A DNA stretch of 64,000 bases. It comes from Bacillota bacterium. GTDB taxonomy: Bacteria > Bacillota_A > Clostridia > Lachnospirales > Lachnospiraceae. The position numbers were made by a program, and so were the translations under genes. Positions 1 to 8,953 of this stretch are shown one piece after another. Numbering within the stretch: the first letter of the stretch is position 1; every line of letters starts with the position of its first letter. The notes under the pieces were generated by a model. It was given only the letters and a program-made list of their open reading frames with translations. It searched no databases and had not been told where the DNA came from. The stretch lies in the NCBI GenBank assembly GCA_023443625.1, contig JAEZTQ010000079.1, forward strand, positions 186,001 through 250,000. The letters are read 5' to 3'.

Positions 1-231
1 GATATTGTAGAAAATATTATGCTGGAAGACGATATTAAGAAACTGTATCACATAATTGGTAAGGTTTTGACTGATAGAGAACGGGAAATAATCTGCCTAC
101 GTTACGGATTAAGTAACCAAAAAGAAGTAACACAAAGAGAAATAGCAGGAATGCTTGGAATATCTAGAAGCTACGTCAGCAGAATAGAAAAAAAAGCCCT
201 TAAGAAACTGCGAGAATGCTTTGAGCAATAG
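1..231 (+). CDS. sigK: RNA polymerase sporulation sigma factor, SigK-like, C-terminal part
   Basis: The reading frame is open from base 1, so this is the tail of a gene that begins outside the window. The visible part is sigma-70 region 4: the LTDREREIICLRYGL stretch followed by the helix-turn-helix TQREIAGMLGISRSYVSRIE, which recognises the -35 element. The wording of this helix is closest to the late mother-cell sporulation factor SigK, and SigE is the main alternative. The stop codon lies inside the first unit of a 53-bp tandem duplication, so the duplication does not change the protein. A terminator follows at 355-391. The identity is inferred from about 76 residues only. Confidence 0.75.
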   Translation, partial: DIVENIMLEDDIKKLYHIIGKVLTDREREIICLRYGLSNQKEVTQREIAGMLGISRSYVSRIEKKALKKLRECFEQ

Positions 232-320
232 AAAGAGTAAATGCAGCTTCTTTGAGAAACCTGCGAGAATGCTTTGAGCAATAGAAAGAGTAAATGCAGT
301 TTCTTTGAGAAACCTGCGAG
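208..320. repeat. 53-bp tandem duplication over the 3' end of sigK
   Basis: Bases 208-260 and 261-313 are direct copies that differ at one position (atgcagcttc versus atgcagtttc), and the first 7 bases of a third unit follow at 314-320. The unit contains the last codons and stop of the sigma factor, so the second copy is a non-coding duplicate of the gene end. Confidence 0.95.
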
Positions 321-354
321 TATAAGCACAAACATAAATAAATTATAAAAAAAA

Positions 355-391
355 GCTGCAGTATAACAGACCGATAGTTATACTGCAGTTT
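355..391 (+). terminator. Rho-independent terminator after sigK
   Basis: A perfect 12-bp stem (356-367 with 377-388, ctgcagtataac and its complement) with a 9-nt loop is followed by a short T-rich run. An A-run precedes it on the left, so it may also work in the other direction. Confidence 0.85.
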
Positions 392-429
392 ATTATGTCA
401 TTTACCTGGGAGGCCGCTGACTAAAGACA

Positions 430-458
430 TTGCTATAATTCATTTTTGCATATATAAT
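430..458 (+). promoter_or_regulatory. Putative housekeeping promoter of the two-component operon
   Basis: TTGCTA (430-435) and TATAAT (453-458) are separated by 17 bases. The leader to the first gene is about 110 nt and contains two direct copies of catgcaatg (510-518 and 528-536), a possible regulator site. Nothing else was recognised between 392 and 574. Confidence 0.6.
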
Positions 459-574
459 ATATTTAAATATTTCAGGAAAAATATACCGTAATTATTTTCA
501 ATGACTTATCATGCAATGCATTTGTGCCATGCAATGATTAATTACAATTCCAGTAAAATTACAGGAGGTAGGGT

Positions 575-1309
575 ATGCCTGAAGCTGGTATGACATATGA
601 GGGTTTATTTCATAAAAAAATTCTGCTTGTGGATGATGAAAAAGATATCGTTGAATTGTTAGAAGAAATGCTGTGTAAGGAAGGCTTTAAAAACATTATT
701 ACAGCCGCTAACGGTCAGGAAGCAGTCCGCTTGTGTAGAAAGAACCAGCCGGATGCGGTAGTGCTTGATATCATGCTTCCTGATATGGACGGAATAGAGG
801 TATGCAAAAAGATTCGGGAGTTTTCCTTATGTCCAATTATGTTCTTATCCTCCAGAAATGATGATATTGATAAAATTCTAGGCCTTAGTAGTGGCGGCGA
901 TGATTATGTAACAAAACCCTTCAGTCCAAGGGAAGTCGTATTCCGTATTAAAGCGCAGCTTCGAAGACAACAATACCATTCTTCTGAAAAAGAAGTGATG
1001 AAACCACAGACCTTACATGTCTGCGATCTAGAAATTGATATGGAAGGTAGCCGAGCTTTTAAGAATGGTATGGAGCTGGAGCTAACGGCTAAGGAATTAG
1101 GATTACTTAGTTACCTCGCCCAAAATGCTAACAGGATAATAAGTAAGGAGCGCCTGTATGAACAGGTCTGGGGCGAGGACGGAAGCGGCTGCGATAATAC
1201 CATAATGGTACATATTCGTCATATCCGTGAGAAGATTGAAGATGATCCGGCAAACCCCAAGCTGCTGCAGACGGTAAAGGGGCTAGGTTATAAGCTTATA
1301 AAGGGATAA
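575..1309 (+). CDS. OmpR/PhoB-family response regulator
   Basis: This is a DNA-binding response regulator of 244 residues. The receiver domain (about 14-127) has the acidic pair D20-D21, the phosphoacceptor D65 in VVLDIMLPD, and K114 in VTKPF. The winged-helix output domain (about 150-243) ends in the typical VKGLGYKL. An aggagg ribosome site at 563-568 fits the ATG at 575. The partner kinase gene starts 4 bases after the stop, so the two are co-transcribed. The target genes are not shown by the sequence; the nearby ABC exporter is a possible target, but a MerR regulator lies between them. Confidence 0.93.
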   Translation: MPEAGMTYEGLFHKKILLVDDEKDIVELLEEMLCKEGFKNIITAANGQEAVRLCRKNQPDAVVLDIMLPDMDGIEVCKKIREFSLCPIMFLSSRNDDIDKILGLSSGGDDYVTKPFSPREVVFRIKAQLRRQQYHSSEKEVMKPQTLHVCDLEIDMEGSRAFKNGMELELTAKELGLLSYLAQNANRIISKERLYEQVWGEDGSGCDNTIMVHIRHIREKIEDDPANPKLLQTVKGLGYKLIKG

Positions 1310-1313
1310 ATAC

Positions 1314-2717
1314 ATGAGACGATCAGGTTATAAATCAATATTTCATATCTATATTATTTTCTTTATTATGATAATTGGAACGCTTGCCGCTGGATTTGGT
1401 ATGATACTTTATAACATTACAATACAAAAGCCGGATGGACAAATCGAGATCAGCAGCTGGCCGATTAATTTTACGAAAAGCTTTTCAAAGTATATAACTG
1501 TTGCTGAGAACAAACCTTTGGTAAAGCAATCCGGTCTGAAGCTTGTTGAGGATAACCGCTTATGGTTTCAGATTATTGATGAATACGGGGATGAAATACA
1601 GAGCTTTCATAAACCACAAGGAATACCGACACATTATTCACCCTCCAATTTAATTCGTATCTATCAGGGAGATATAAAGGATTTTACGGTGTTCACAGGA
1701 GAACTTAAGGCCGGTAATAAGGAATGGACCTATCTGATCGGCTTTCCTGTTCGGATTTCAAAAGTAACCATGTATTTTAATAAAGATAGATTTCATACCT
1801 TAAGACCGATTGCAGCTGTAATGTTGTATGCAATGCTGCTTCTATTTATCATATCCTGTTTTATATATGGCCTATTTTTAGCAAAGAAGTTAATGCAGAT
1901 CCGAAAGTCCATCAGGGAAATTTCTGCACGAAATTATATGCCAGACAAAATAAGCGGCTCGTTCAGTGAGATTTACGAAGAATTAAATATTTTAAATGCG
2001 GAAATAAAATCGAGTGATGAAGCAAGGAGAAAGGATGATAGACTGCGTGAGGAGTGGATTGCGAATATTACCCACGATTTGAAGACGCCTTTGTCACCCA
2101 TAAGGGGCTATGCAGAGCTTCTTTCTGACCCGGCTTCTATAACGGAACCTGATAAAATCAATAAATATGGGGATATCATACTAAGGAATACAGCCTTTGC
2201 GGAGGAGCTTCTAAATGATTTGAAGCTTACCTATCAGCTGAAGAATGATATGCTTTTATTGCACTTAGGTAGACAGAATATGGTACGTTTTATAAAGGAG
2301 CTTATCATTGATCTTCTTAATAATCCTGAATATGAATCAAGATACATCTCCTTTCATAGTTTAAGTGAGAATATCGAGCTTGCAATAGATGCAGTTCTCT
2401 TAAAACGTGCCTTTAATAATTTGCTTACGAATGCTTTAATCCATAATAATAAGGATACTGAGATTCGTGTTTGTATGAAAACAGAGGATAGAGTACGTAT
2501 TGAGATACAGGATAACGGCAGGGGATTAACAAAAGAAGAACTGGATAGATTATTTATAAGATATTACCGAGGGAATAACACAAAGGACAAGCCAGAGGGT
2601 TCAGGACTTGGAATGGCAATAGCCAAACAGATCATAGAGCTGCATGGGGGAAGTATTCAAGCAGAAAGTAAACCAGGCTATGGATGCTGCATGATAATAG
2701 AGTTCCCGACTAATTGA
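1314..2717 (+). CDS. Sensor histidine kinase
   Basis: This is a membrane sensor kinase of 467 residues. TM1 (about 11-32) and TM2 (about 165-189) flank an extracytoplasmic sensor region of about 130 residues with no recognised family. The dimerisation/phosphoacceptor domain contains H254 in ITHDLKTPLSPIRGYAELL, and the ATPase domain shows the N box (NNLLTNALIHNN), DNGRGL and GSGLGMAIAKQI. All catalytic motifs are intact. It lies 4 bases after the response regulator gene and presumably phosphorylates it. The signal sensed is unknown. Confidence 0.92.
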   Translation: MRRSGYKSIFHIYIIFFIMIIGTLAAGFGMILYNITIQKPDGQIEISSWPINFTKSFSKYITVAENKPLVKQSGLKLVEDNRLWFQIIDEYGDEIQSFHKPQGIPTHYSPSNLIRIYQGDIKDFTVFTGELKAGNKEWTYLIGFPVRISKVTMYFNKDRFHTLRPIAAVMLYAMLLLFIISCFIYGLFLAKKLMQIRKSIREISARNYMPDKISGSFSEIYEELNILNAEIKSSDEARRKDDRLREEWIANITHDLKTPLSPIRGYAELLSDPASITEPDKINKYGDIILRNTAFAEELLNDLKLTYQLKNDMLLLHLGRQNMVRFIKELIIDLLNNPEYESRYISFHSLSENIELAIDAVLLKRAFNNLLTNALIHNNKDTEIRVCMKTEDRVRIEIQDNGRGLTKEELDRLFIRYYRGNNTKDKPEGSGLGMAIAKQIIELHGGSIQAESKPGYGCCMIIEFPTN

Positions 2718-2868
2718 AGCGAGGGATCAAGCGGCTACATGGTTTGCCAAGACATCCTATCCATAATACGTTTCCGACAAATACTTAATTATTATCAGAC
2801 TGAGGCTGACAAACGCAAAACTAGCGGATGTTGGCCTTTTTATAGGGAAGGACGAATGATAAGTTCGG

Positions 2869-2935
2869 AGTATCAAAAGCATTCACCTAATTGATAAATT
2901 ACATTTTTTAAGAAGCTTTTGACGCACCTATCATA
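2869..2935. repeat. Dispersed intergenic repeat, family 2, fragment
   Basis: The fragment is bounded by agtatcaaaagc (2869-2880) and gcttttgacgc (2923-2933), which are inverted relative to each other. Its right half (2898-2935) resembles the complement of the copy at 42574-42640 and the ends of the copies near 23.9 and 49.6 kb. It lies in the 369-bp gap after the kinase gene; apart from this and the MerR promoter nothing was recognised there. Confidence 0.5.
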
Positions 2936-2966
2936 ATAATTAAGTCTTAAAAGTCTTAAAAAATGA

Positions 2967-2997
2967 TTGACCCTGACATGATGTCATAGTGTAAGAT
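2967..2997 (+). promoter_or_regulatory. MerR-type promoter/operator with 19-bp spacer
   Basis: TTGACC (2967-2972) and TAAGAT (2992-2997) are separated by 19 bases. The spacer holds the perfect dyad TGACAT-G-ATGTCA (2974-2986). An over-long spacer with a central dyad is the hallmark of promoters activated by MerR-family proteins that twist the DNA. It precedes the MerR gene at 3087, which implies autoregulation. Confidence 0.8.
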
Positions 2998-3086
2998 AAT
3001 AACAGAGTTTGAAGTATCCAAAAAATTCTTGGCCGGCAGAGTTTTGAAAGGAATTTAAACCCAAAATCATAGATGGAGGTATCGCA

Positions 3087-4256
3087 ATGAGAACAGTAAA
3101 ACAAGTTTCGGAACTGACAGGGATAAGTGTGCGTATGTTACACTACTATGATAAGCTGGGGTTATTAAAGCCAAGCGAGGTTACTGATGCAGGCTATAGA
3201 TTATATGATGATGATGCACTTTTGACTTTACAACAAATCCTGTTTTATAAAGAGCTTGATATACCGCTTAAGGAAGTAAAAGAAATCATGTATAGTCCTA
3301 ACTATGATAAAAAGCTGGCATTGGAAAATCAAAGAAAGCTGCTGATACTAAAATGCAATAGATTAAAGGATTTGATTGAGCTTATTAATAAAACTTTAAA
3401 GGGAGAAAATGAAATGAGTTTTCAAGAATTTGATATGAAGGAATATTATAAAGCTTTGGAAGAGCTTAAGAACGATCATAAGGATAGGATAATCAAAGAA
3501 TATGGCAGTATGGATAAGTATAATGATTTTATTGAAAGACTGAAATCCAAGGAAGCTGAAATCGCCAAAATGGCTGTAGAGAAATATGGAAGCATTGAAA
3601 AATATGTTGAAGCAATGAAGAAGAATTTTAATAGTGAAATATTTACGATAGGAGATCAGTTTAGTTTGTTTAAAAAAGATTTATTGGATGACAGGCATCC
3701 CAGACTTAAGGAATTATTTAAAAAACTCGCAGCAGAGCGGGATAAAGATCCTTCCTCTAAGGAAATTCAACAGATTGCAGAAGAAATAACAATTACAGCG
3801 AAAATTGATTATGAATTATTTAAAATGGAAGGGGGAAGCGACTACTGGCACTATATGGTTCGGCTCTATTTATTACTTCCTGAGTGGATAGAAGCGGTTG
3901 ATAAAAAATATGGCGAGGGAGCAGCTAAATTTATCGGTGAAGCATTAAAAAATTATATGGGAGATTATAAGCCAAGATTAGAAATGTTATATGAAAGGCT
4001 CGTCTCTGATTTGGGTAAAGATCCTACTTCAAGTGAGAACCAGGAAATTGTTGAGGAGATAGCTGCTATAACAAAGAAAAGTAATGAAGCTATGAAAGTA
4101 GACGAAGGCGAAAATCATTGGGGATATACCGCAGAGCTTTATCTATCAAATTCTAACTGGATCAAAGTGAATGATAAGAAATATGGCATGGGTGCATCAG
4201 AATTTATTGGGAAAGCATTAAAGTGCTATGCCGAAAGCAAGCGATTAAGTAAATAA
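3087..4256 (+). CDS. MerR-family regulator with duplicated TipAS-like effector domain
   Basis: A winged-helix MerR DNA-binding domain (about 1-70, KQVSELTGISVRMLHYYDKLGLL) is followed by a coiled linker (about 75-110) and a long ligand-binding part. The latter contains two similar blocks, about 195-290 and 292-387, each with a PRLK/EMLYERL-type helix, a KDPSS/TS turn and an ending VDKKYGEGAAKFIGEALK or close variant. These resemble the TipAS drug-recognition fold, normally present once (proteins of about 250 residues), so a domain duplication is inferred. ATG at 3087 follows atggaggtatcgca. The promoter at 2967-2997 suggests self-activation, and the ABC exporter downstream is a plausible target. 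Confidence 0.85.
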   Translation: MRTVKQVSELTGISVRMLHYYDKLGLLKPSEVTDAGYRLYDDDALLTLQQILFYKELDIPLKEVKEIMYSPNYDKKLALENQRKLLILKCNRLKDLIELINKTLKGENEMSFQEFDMKEYYKALEELKNDHKDRIIKEYGSMDKYNDFIERLKSKEAEIAKMAVEKYGSIEKYVEAMKKNFNSEIFTIGDQFSLFKKDLLDDRHPRLKELFKKLAAERDKDPSSKEIQQIAEEITITAKIDYELFKMEGGSDYWHYMVRLYLLLPEWIEAVDKKYGEGAAKFIGEALKNYMGDYKPRLEMLYERLVSDLGKDPTSSENQEIVEEIAAITKKSNEAMKVDEGENHWGYTAELYLSNSNWIKVNDKKYGMGASEFIGKALKCYAESKRLSK

Positions 4257-4336
4257 TTATATTAAATTTTCTTTATAATAGAAAAGTTCTCTGTGAAAAT
4301 TTAAGGATTAATTAAGTTTAATATTATATTCAAATA

Positions 4337-4383
4337 AGGTTGCAGGCCTATACTTTATAAAAGTTGGGCTGGCAGCCTTTTTT
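4337..4383 (+). terminator. Rho-independent terminator after the MerR gene
   Basis: An imperfect 13-bp stem (4337-4349 with 4366-4378, one mismatch plus GU pairs) is followed by a T-run to 4383. Confidence 0.7.
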
Positions 4384-4436
4384 GTGCAAGAGCAAAGAAG
4401 GTTACTGGTAGAGCTATTACACTGTAAAGGAGGAGA

Positions 4437-4531
4437 TAGGTTGAAAAGAAGTACATTTTTCAACCGGCAAAAAGCACTAAGCGTGCTTTTCGCTCAGCAT
4501 TTGTATGCCGCTTAAGCGGCAGATGTAGGTT
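4437..4531 (+). repeat. Dispersed leader element, family 1, copy A
   Basis: About 95 bp, nearly the same as the copy at 24045-24138. It has a first hairpin formed by ttgaaaa/ttttcaa, the motif cggcaaa, a second hairpin on the perfect palindrome gccgcttaagcggc, and the end cagatg. The copy is flanked by TAGGTT at 4437-4442 and 4526-4531. Here it lies about 60 bp before the permease start. The rest of the 337-bp gap holds only the terminator and unremarkable AT-rich DNA. Confidence 0.75.
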
Positions 4532-4593
4532 ATTATATTGTAAAATATTGATCTGATTTCGTTTAAAATTATTGAAAGAAAGAAGGAATTGGT

Positions 4594-7092
4594 TTGAAAA
4601 TTATACTCAGGTACATTTTAACTAATATCAAAGAGCACAAACTTAGAACAACGGTTATGCTATTATCAATCCTTATGTCAGCGACACTGATTTTTGTAGC
4701 ATCCGCGATCGGTGCTTCCTATGAAAGTGCCCAAAAGAAAATGGCAAAGGGCTTTGCAGGAAAGGCGGCATTATCAGTTTCTGCAAAACCTTCTTCGGAC
4801 GGCGATATGGCCTTAATTCAAGAAAAAGAAATACCGGAGATATCATCTATAAAAAATAGGGTTGGTATTCTGTCGACCTCAGCACTATTCATAAAAGACG
4901 GTTATTATGAAAATATAGATATCATTGCAGCCGATATCGATTCACTTAGCACTATAAATAAGCCCCGATTGCTAAAGGAAGCAAAGCTAACAAATTTTGA
5001 TGGTTTCAGTATTGTATTACCGGAAAAGTTTACAACAAAGTATGGTGTAAAGCCTGGAGACAGCGTTGTATTAACAATAGGTGGAATAGAATATAAATTT
5101 ACACTTGCTGCGATCGCAGCTTACGATACGATATTTCTTAGACAAACCAGGGGATTTAATGCTTTGCTCCCGAAGGAAACTCTGTCACAGATCTTACAGG
5201 CTTCAAGTGGTAATAGCAAGATTCTAATAGAGCCTGCTGATGGCATTAGTGCAGATGACTTAATCTCTGAGTTATCTGTAATAATGCCAAAGGAACATTA
5301 TAATTTTACAAAAGTATATGATAAAGCACAGATTGCCTCAGACGCTAAGGAAAAGTCTTTGCCTTTTTACTTGATCAGCTTTTTCTCCCTAACCATGAGT
5401 GTATTTATCATTTTCAGCAGCTATAAGGTTATTACAATGGAACGACTTCCGGTGATAGGAACCTTTCGCAGTATCGGTGCTACAGTAAAAGTTACAACGA
5501 ATATACTGTTGCTTGAAAGTCTGGTATATGGAATTATCGGTGGCATCCTCAGCATACCCTTTGGTTGTATCGTTCTTAAGCTGCTGCTTGGTGGCTTAGG
5601 GAAATCCCTTTCACTCGGAATTGATATACCGATGGTGGTAAACCCGGTGAATATGATACTTTCCTGTGGGTTAGCTATTATTGTCTCTTTATTCAGCGCC
5701 TTTCTTCCTGTGCGCAGGGCAAGCAAACTTCCTGTAAAGGAGGTTGTTCTTGGAAGAGTAGAAGAAAATCGCACTTCTAATAAATTTAAGCTTGGGTGTG
5801 GGGTTGTGCTTTTCCTTCTATCTATTCTTCTTCCGCGCATAATAGATAAGGAGAACAAACTACTCATGGCTGCCGGCGGTTTTTCGCTGTTTGGACTGAT
5901 AGTAGCTGTAATTATTGTGATTCCATTGATTACGAATATTTTTTCAATTATCCTGGAGCATTTCTATGGATTACTTTTTGGTAACGAGGGTAGGTTAGCT
6001 GCACGAAATATGCGGGATAACAAGAATATCAATCAAAATGTTACGCTTTTATTTATCAGTCTTTCAGCCGTGATTGCCATCAGCGTTGTCGGAAGCTTTG
6101 CTGCCTCCTATATAGGTGATGTATTCGGAGGAGCTTCTTTAGATGGCTTTGCGAATGGAGATATGAGCGCTGAGTTTATTGAGAAGATTGAAAGCTTTGA
6201 GGGAATAGAAGAAGTATTACCCATTTACACTATGAACGACAAAATTAATGCAGATAATAAACCCTTCAAACGAGTGGAAGGGATAGCTAATCTAGAACGA
6301 TACGATTCAATGCTTGATATCAAATATGATAATAAGGAAACACAAATGAGTATAGAAACAGTATTTAGCAATGGTAGAAATGTCCTTTTGAATAAAGACA
6401 GCTTAAGACAGCTTGGACTGAAAATAGGGGAGTATGTCAACCTAATTTATAAGAGTAAAAAGTTTACATATAAAATCATAGGAAGCTTTCAATCAAGAGC
6501 AGACAGTTCGGAGGCTATAATTCCGGCAGTATATGCAGAGAGTGATTTTGAAACGGAGTATTATGGAATGGTGGCCTATACTGCAGTTGATCCGGAGGCT
6601 GTTATAGTTCAAATTCGCAATTTATTCGCAAATAAATTTAATTGGAGCCGTACTGTCGAGGAGTTCAATAAGGATGTATTAGGCACAATTCAATCATTTT
6701 TTAATCCGATGCAGAAGCTTACTTATTTTATTCTGTTATTAGCAGCGGTAGGAATTATCAATAATCTACTTATTAATTACATACAAAAGAAACACTCTAT
6801 CGCCATGTATAAGTCTATTGGTATGAGTAACAGACAGAATATAAAAATGACAATTATGGAAGGCTTAACTTCAGGTATGATTGGAGCCGCAGTTGGAATA
6901 TTTGCATCCTATATGGAGATAAAAACAATATTTATTGTTGCAGGACCCAGAATTTCTGTAGAACCGGAGATTGATTTTGAGGTATTTTTATTGGCTGGCT
7001 TCGCTGGAATTATCATTACTTTAATTGGTTCGGTGGTTCCGATTATAAAAGGCTCGAAGATGAATTTGGTGGAAGAAATTAAGTTTGAATAG
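4594..7092 (+). CDS. FtsX/MacB-family ABC transporter permease
   Basis: This is an 832-residue permease with an N-terminal TM helix (about 17-40) and an extracytoplasmic MacB-like region. The first FtsX block is at about 260-385 and ends in the cytoplasmic VRRASKLPVKEVVLG. A central TM pair and a second extracytoplasmic region follow, then the second FtsX block at about 710-830. The start is TTG at 4594, behind agaaggaatt. The ATPase gene follows 19 bases after the stop. Such pairs move lipids, lipoproteins or antimicrobial peptides out of the membrane. The substrate cannot be told from sequence, but the upstream MerR gene points to a drug or peptide response. Confidence 0.88.
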   Translation: MKIILRYILTNIKEHKLRTTVMLLSILMSATLIFVASAIGASYESAQKKMAKGFAGKAALSVSAKPSSDGDMALIQEKEIPEISSIKNRVGILSTSALFIKDGYYENIDIIAADIDSLSTINKPRLLKEAKLTNFDGFSIVLPEKFTTKYGVKPGDSVVLTIGGIEYKFTLAAIAAYDTIFLRQTRGFNALLPKETLSQILQASSGNSKILIEPADGISADDLISELSVIMPKEHYNFTKVYDKAQIASDAKEKSLPFYLISFFSLTMSVFIIFSSYKVITMERLPVIGTFRSIGATVKVTTNILLLESLVYGIIGGILSIPFGCIVLKLLLGGLGKSLSLGIDIPMVVNPVNMILSCGLAIIVSLFSAFLPVRRASKLPVKEVVLGRVEENRTSNKFKLGCGVVLFLLSILLPRIIDKENKLLMAAGGFSLFGLIVAVIIVIPLITNIFSIILEHFYGLLFGNEGRLAARNMRDNKNINQNVTLLFISLSAVIAISVVGSFAASYIGDVFGGASLDGFANGDMSAEFIEKIESFEGIEEVLPIYTMNDKINADNKPFKRVEGIANLERYDSMLDIKYDNKETQMSIETVFSNGRNVLLNKDSLRQLGLKIGEYVNLIYKSKKFTYKIIGSFQSRADSSEAIIPAVYAESDFETEYYGMVAYTAVDPEAVIVQIRNLFANKFNWSRTVEEFNKDVLGTIQSFFNPMQKLTYFILLLAAVGIINNLLINYIQKKHSIAMYKSIGMSNRQNIKMTIMEGLTSGMIGAAVGIFASYMEIKTIFIVAGPRISVEPEIDFEVFLLAGFAGIIITLIGSVVPIIKGSKMNLVEEIKFE

Positions 7093-7111
7093 CTAGGGGG
7101 AGGATAAAAAG

Positions 7112-7792
7112 ATGAACAATAACCTAATTGCCATAGAAGGCAAAAGCATCACAAAGGATTATAAGACGGGAGATACCGTAACTAGAGTTTTAAATAATGT
7201 ATCGCTGCAGATAGGAAAGGGTGAATTTGTCTCAATAATGGGCCCTTCCGGTTCCGGCAAAAGTACTTTGTTATACATTCTTGGCGGTCTAGACCGTCCT
7301 ACACAAGGAAGTGTAATGCTACAGGGTGAGGATATTGCCAAATATAACGATAATAAAAAAAGTATTATGCGGCGCAGCAAAATTGGATTTATCTTTCAGT
7401 TCTATAATTTAATACCAAATCTCAATGTGGAGGAGAATATTTTGCTTCCCATTCTTTTAGACGGAAAGAAGATTGGTGATTATAGGAAGGAGCTGAATAA
7501 TATTCTCGAAATTGTAGGGCTTACAACAAGAAGGAAGCATATACCAAGAGAATTATCGGGAGGGCAGCAGCAGCGCGTCGCAATCGCCAGAGCTTTAATT
7601 AATCAACCGGAAATCATATTTGCAGATGAACCGACTGGTAATCTGGACAGCGTAACAGGTACGGAAATCATGGAGCTTCTTCGGGAAATCAATAGGGAAA
7701 GTAGTAAAACAGTCATTATGGTAACACATTCGGAAGAGGCAGCAGGTTATAGCAACAGGATGATTTGTGTTAGGGATGGAATGCTTGATTGA
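7112..7792 (+). CDS. ABC transporter ATP-binding protein (MacB/LolD type)
   Basis: The 226-residue ATPase partners the preceding permease. Walker A is GPSGSGKST (about 44-52), the signature is ELSGGQQQRVAIARAL, Walker B is IIFADEPTGNLDS, and the switch His is in VTHSEE. The Q-loop segment FIFQFYNLIPNLNVEEN is typical of the export family that includes LolD, MacB and BceA. ATG 7112 is preceded by gggggagg. It ends about 75 bases before the cobalamin promoter, and no terminator was recognised in between. Confidence 0.93.
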   Translation: MNNNLIAIEGKSITKDYKTGDTVTRVLNNVSLQIGKGEFVSIMGPSGSGKSTLLYILGGLDRPTQGSVMLQGEDIAKYNDNKKSIMRRSKIGFIFQFYNLIPNLNVEENILLPILLDGKKIGDYRKELNNILEIVGLTTRRKHIPRELSGGQQQRVAIARALINQPEIIFADEPTGNLDSVTGTEIMELLREINRESSKTVIMVTHSEEAAGYSNRMICVRDGMLD

Positions 7793-7867
7793 AATAAACC
7801 TCTCCCAATTTAGGTGAAACCAATTTCCTTGATTGTAAATGGTTATAAATTCCACATAAAAATACTA

Positions 7868-7896
7868 TTTACAAGTTATGTGAAGAATGCTATAGT
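7868..7896 (+). promoter_or_regulatory. Promoter of the cobalamin region
   Basis: TTTACA (7868-7873) and TATAGT (7891-7896) are separated by 17 bases. The expected transcription start, near 7903, lies just 5' of the riboswitch P1 stem. Confidence 0.75.
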
Positions 7897-7910
7897 TACC
7901 TTAATTAAAT

Positions 7911-8054
7911 CACAAAATTGATGTTAGGAAGTTGGGTGAAAATCCCACACTGTCCCGCAACTGTAATAGAGGAGCTATGATTAACAAGTCACTGGGTAAC
8001 TGGGAAGACAATCATGGTGAGGATACTTAAGTCAGGAGACTATGCAATTTTGTA
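7911..8054 (+). promoter_or_regulatory. Adenosylcobalamin riboswitch
   Basis: The P1 stem pairs caaaattg (7913-7920) with caattttg (8045-8052). The conserved core is present: ggaagttgggtgaaaatccc with the following cactgtcccgcaactgtaa (7927-7965), and the 3' B12 box aagtcaggagac (8029-8040). The aptamer binds coenzyme B12. With the terminator at 8128-8157 it should switch off cobalt uptake and the B12 genes behind it when coenzyme is plentiful. Confidence 0.95.
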
Positions 8055-8127
8055 AGTTATCTTATCTTGCGAGAGACAAGCTGAGAGTAATATATAGAAT
8101 GCAGGTAGTCTATATTTTTGCTTTTGC

Positions 8128-8157
8128 GCACTTATTCGTAAGAATAAGTGCTTTTTT
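8128..8157 (+). terminator. Riboswitch-controlled terminator
   Basis: A perfect 10-bp stem gcacttattc/gaataagtgc (8128-8137 with 8142-8151) with a GTAA loop and six T follows. It lies between the cobalamin aptamer and cbiM, the position of an expression-platform terminator. An open frame running through riboswitch and terminator from 8042 is not part of cbiM. Confidence 0.88.
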
Positions 8158-8185
8158 AGTCTCTAAGAAAGGCAGTATAATTGTC

Positions 8186-8953
8186 ATGAATGAAAAACTT
8201 ATATTTAGATTATCCATAATCCTTTCTATTCTCCTTGCTATGCCGGCCTCCTATGTCAGTGCTATGCATATCATGGAGGGATATTTGCCCCCAGCCTGGT
8301 GTATATCCTGGGGAGCGCTTTGTATTCCGTTTCTTGTAAGGGGATACTACTCGATTAAGAAAAAGGTAGCATATTCTTCTAAGTTACTTCTCTTATTAGC
8401 CATGTGCGGAGCCTTTTCATTTGTACTTTCTGCACTAAAGCTTCCTTCTGTAACAGGCAGCAGCTCACATCCGACTGGAGTCGGTCTTGGGGCGATCCTA
8501 TTCGGGCCTTCCGCAATGTCAGTGTTAGGAATCATTATTCTCTTATTCCAGGCAATTTTACTGGCACACGGAGGCTTAACCACACTGGGCGCAAATGTTT
8601 TTTCCATGGCAATCATAGGGCCGATAGCTGCCTATGGACTATATAAAGTACTTGGTAAATGTAAAATGAAGCCTTCTGTCTGCGTATTTTCAGCAGCCTT
8701 TATAGGAGATATTGCAACCTACGCAATGACCTCTTTACAGTTGGCTTTCGCATTTCCGGATGCAGATGGAGGTATCTTAGCTTCTTTTGTTAAATTCCTG
8801 AGTGTTTTTGGAATTACTCAGCTTCCGATTGCAATATCGGAGGGGCTTTTAACCGTTATTATCTATGAAGGAATCAAAAAGTACAGCGGCAGGGAATTGG
8901 AGCTGCTTCACCATAAGCAGCCGGAGGAGATAAAGGATGAAATCGAAGCTTAG
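8186..8953 (+). CDS. cbiM: Cobalt ECF transporter S component CbiM
   Basis: Substrate-binding membrane subunit of the CbiMNQO cobalt importer. An N-terminal signal peptide is followed by the motif [13 protein letters not shown], whose Met-His N-terminus is the metal ligand after cleavage. Several TM helices and the conserved [16 protein letters not shown] follow. I chose ATG 8186 because this start gives an ordinary signal peptide and lies after the regulatory terminator, whereas the longer frame from 8042 would translate the riboswitch. It overlaps cbiN by 17 bases. The cobalt preference is inferred from the riboswitch and the B12 genes; related proteins carry nickel. Confidence 0.93.
   Translation: MNEKLIFRLSIILSILLAMPASYVSAMHIMEGYLPPAWCISWGALCIPFLVRGYYSIKKKVAYSSKLLLLLAMCGAFSFVLSALKLPSVTGSSSHPTGVGLGAILFGPSAMSVLGIIILLFQAILLAHGGLTTLGANVFSMAIIGPIAAYGLYKVLGKCKMKPSVCVFSAAFIGDIATYAMTSLQLAFAFPDADGGILASFVKFLSVFGITQLPIAISEGLLTVIIYEGIKKYSGRELELLHHKQPEEIKDEIEA

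Noticed and set aside
5421..5867. 148-codon minus-strand frame inside the permease gene
   Set aside because: It is the antisense shadow of a well-conserved FtsX-type gene.
8042..8185. In-frame extension of cbiM upstream of 8186
   Set aside because: It would translate the riboswitch 3' box and the terminator; a start at 8186 gives a normal signal peptide.
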